Both the position numbers and the translations under genes were made by a program. This document shows positions 62,270 to 64,000 of a stretch of 64,000 bases of DNA, in pieces. This DNA is from Chondrosia reniformis (lineage: Eukaryota; Porifera; Demospongiae; Chondrillida; Chondrillidae), in contig OX359192.1 of assembly GCA_947172415.1 (NCBI GenBank), positions 6,078,501 to 6,142,500 of the forward strand, given 5' to 3'. The notes under the pieces are model-generated. The model did no database searches. It was not told the DNA's origin and saw nothing but the letters and a program-made list of their open reading frames with translations. Each line of letters begins with the position of its first letter. The first letter of the stretch is position 1.

Positions 62270-63843
62270 CTAAGTCTCCTTTGTAGTGGGGAGAGTTGGT
62301 TCAGGATTGTTCTGCTTGGAATCCAGGTCATCTTGCAACAAGTCTTCAATGTCTTCTTCCATTATACGAGTACCCCTCACTCCAGGGAAAATGGATGTAC
62401 GAGGTGGTTGCCCAAATACTAATTCATAGGGTGTCGTTTTCATAGTGCCATGGAATGTAGTATTAAGTTGATCTACATGGACAAACAAATTTTGTATTCT
62501 CTATAAGTGGAAATGGCCGAATAATTATGGCTGCCCTATTCACTATGTATACTAGTCACTGTAGGTGAACACTACCATTCCCACTTCTAACATTATTTGT
62601 GTAAACGTATATTATTCAACATACCATGCACTCTGCATTGTCTATAATATGTATTTACTTACATTGAATACGTGGAAGCCATTCTGACCAAGGTGGATAA
62701 TCTGACTCATCAGCTTCATAAAGACATACACCTAACAGCTTTTCCACCATACCATTTCCCTGTTCAATCAGCCCTTGACACTTTGGGTTTCGTGGGCGTC
62801 CATTAACAATGGTAACTTCTCCTGGCCACTCCATAACCAAACTATCAACTATATCATTGACAAACTCCCTCCCGTTGTCTGAATGAAGGATCTTGGGAGT
62901 ACCTAGAAAACTAAATACATACGGCCCTCAACCTTATAAGTGCCATCAGGGTGGTGCCGCATATCAATTAAGTCAATCTATAAAAGTATATACATGAAAT
63001 AATAAAAGGAACTTAAATTAGACTGGCAATAAGCTTCTGTACCTGCCCCCTTGTCATGAATCCTGATGAAAGAATGGGCTTCAAGGGGGCTCTAGTTGTC
63101 TGGGGCTTTCTCATGTGGCACATCAGACACAAAGACACATACTTGTCAACAGCTGATCTGGGGACACAATCATAAACAGTTTTCTTTATGCCTATGTGGC
63201 CTTTGCTGGTGGCATGAACCTCTTGGATAACTTAAAAGAGGTCTTCAACATATGCCACTCTTCTGCAGCCAGCCAGAATCGTAGTGTCATTGGAGTTCTG
63301 CAATGTACAGACAGACATGTTATAATAAGTATATAAACACTGCAGGTGAAGCTTAAGGGTGTACTTAGGAGTTAATTAACAATGACATTCATCAGAACAT
63401 ATATAGCTCTCTCCATGTGGCCATGGATGGCAAGCCTATATAAAGTCCTGGTCCTACAAGATACAGCAGGATTAAGCAATATGTATGTGTAGAAGTGCAG
63501 GAGTATATATTAAGAGGTGGAGCTGTACAACTCAAAATCTTGTGATATGACTCACATTTCTTTTTGCCGGCAAACAGAGGACATTTGACAGGCCTAGGCC
63601 TGAATGGGTGACCAGCTGGAAACCCCTCGCTGTTACTCAGTGCTTGAACTTGGGGCTAAAATTTTCTCGATCCCAAGCCTTGCTCAAAAGAGCAATGATC
63701 TTCTGTCCTTTAGCCCTGGTGATCGTCTTGCTGCCCTTATTTTCGACATCGATAAATGTCGCTCTGCAAAAGTCGTCGAATTTCTTCTTCTGATCTTCCA
63801 TCTCGCTATCTCGCTTAAAATACCGCCACTTTAAGTCACCCAA
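62270..63843 (-). pseudogene. Decayed integrase (rve, KRBA2-like) of the transposon
   Basis: Minus-strand pieces in order. 63637-63843: N-terminal KKKFDDFCRATFIDVENKGS, where FKH is followed by TGA in place of the expected Trp codon. About 63047-63250: an HHCC zinc-binding segment (HATSKGH...CLMCH) with TTRAPLKPILSS. About 62646-62990: catalytic domain with DLIDMR, HSDNGREF and GLIEQ, the D-D-E residues, the last two separated by 37 residues. 62270-62480: C-terminal TTPYELVFGQPPRTS. About 30 expected residues are missing between DLIDMR...YLVF and TPKILHSDNG, and there are stops and frame breaks. The product would paste DNA ends if intact; this copy looks inactive. Confidence 0.8.
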
Positions 63844-63929
63844 TCAGATCAGAATTAACGCGCCATCCCAGGATTGCATGCCAAAGTAAGGATTCCTGCT
63901 TTGCCTTGCGCATTCCTGGAATTCTACGC

Positions 63930-64000
63930 ACTATCCCGGGATTGCGTACCAAAGTAAGGATTCCGGCTTTGCGTTGCGCAATCCTAGGATTGCGCAAATT
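63930..64000 (-). repeat. Right terminal inverted repeat
   Basis: Reverse complement of the left end at 61864-61934. It contains the perfect palindrome GCAATCCTAGGATTGC near 63978-63993 and reaches the last base of the window. Confidence 0.88.

Larger units (their letters stand above)
61864..64000 (-). mobile_element. Ginger/KRBA2-type DNA transposon with terminal inverted repeats
   Basis: The left end (61864-61934) and the reverse complement of the right end (63930-64000) match over about 70 bases: AATTTGYGCAATCC...AGGATTG, then CAACGCAAA and GGAATCCTTACTTTGG, then ACGCAATCC. A second, weaker copy lies just inside each end (about 61945-61992 and 63858-63905). The ends contain a 16-base palindrome, GCAATCCTAGGATTGC. 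Between them lie minus-strand fragments of an integrase gene. The right end coincides with the window edge, so it may extend further and the target-site duplication cannot be checked. Confidence 0.85.

Overview
This window is from an animal nuclear genome. It is AT-rich, the genes are close together and intron-rich (many introns of about 50-400 bp with standard GT-AG ends), and every gene I recognise is a metazoan or pan-eukaryotic family. The gene content and compactness suggest an early-branching animal, most likely a demosponge (Amphimedon-like). The species is an inference.

Layout. 1-8.75 kb: three tandem plus-strand genes for small secreted EGF-repeat proteins. All share one plan (signal peptide, one short EGF, a run of calcium-binding EGF exons, a hydrophobic C-terminus with no cytoplasmic tail, probably a GPI signal); the first is cut by the window edge. 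10-12.9 kb (minus): ARMC1. 13.0-17.1 kb (plus): PCYT2, ethanolamine-phosphate cytidylyltransferase, head-to-head with ARMC1 across 138 bp. 16.05-29.4 kb: a segment of about 4.4-4.5 kb present three times in tandem, each copy holding the last exons of PCYT2 plus a complete UNC93-like membrane-protein gene. This gives three intact UNC93-like genes and two stranded PCYT2 tails. 29.4-35.1 kb: mostly repeats and unassigned sequence. 35.1-38.1 kb (minus): TAB1, unusual in keeping PP2C metal-site residues. 38.3-38.8 kb (minus): an unrecognised one-exon ORF. 39.1-53.0 kb (minus): non-muscle myosin II heavy chain, with a long loop-1 insert. 53.2-61.8 kb (plus): AP5Z1, head-to-head with myosin across about 210 bp. 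61.86 kb to the end: a DNA transposon with terminal inverted repeats and a decayed integrase gene, lying just after the AP5Z1 stop codon.

The genes do not form a pathway: they are neighbouring housekeeping and signalling genes (phospholipid synthesis, endosomal AP-5 adaptor, TAK1 signalling, cytoskeletal motor). The unusual material is structural: recent exon and gene duplication, many minisatellites with a unit length divisible by three (so they make long false ORFs), a dispersed element with a fixed CTGATGA-N15-GAAAC core, and candidate alternative splicing in the myosin motor.

Coordinates come from reading splice sites and reading frames by eye. Exon ends for ARMC1, PCYT2, UNC93-like, TAB1 and the EGF genes are phase-checked. 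Some AP5Z1 and myosin exon ends are approximate.
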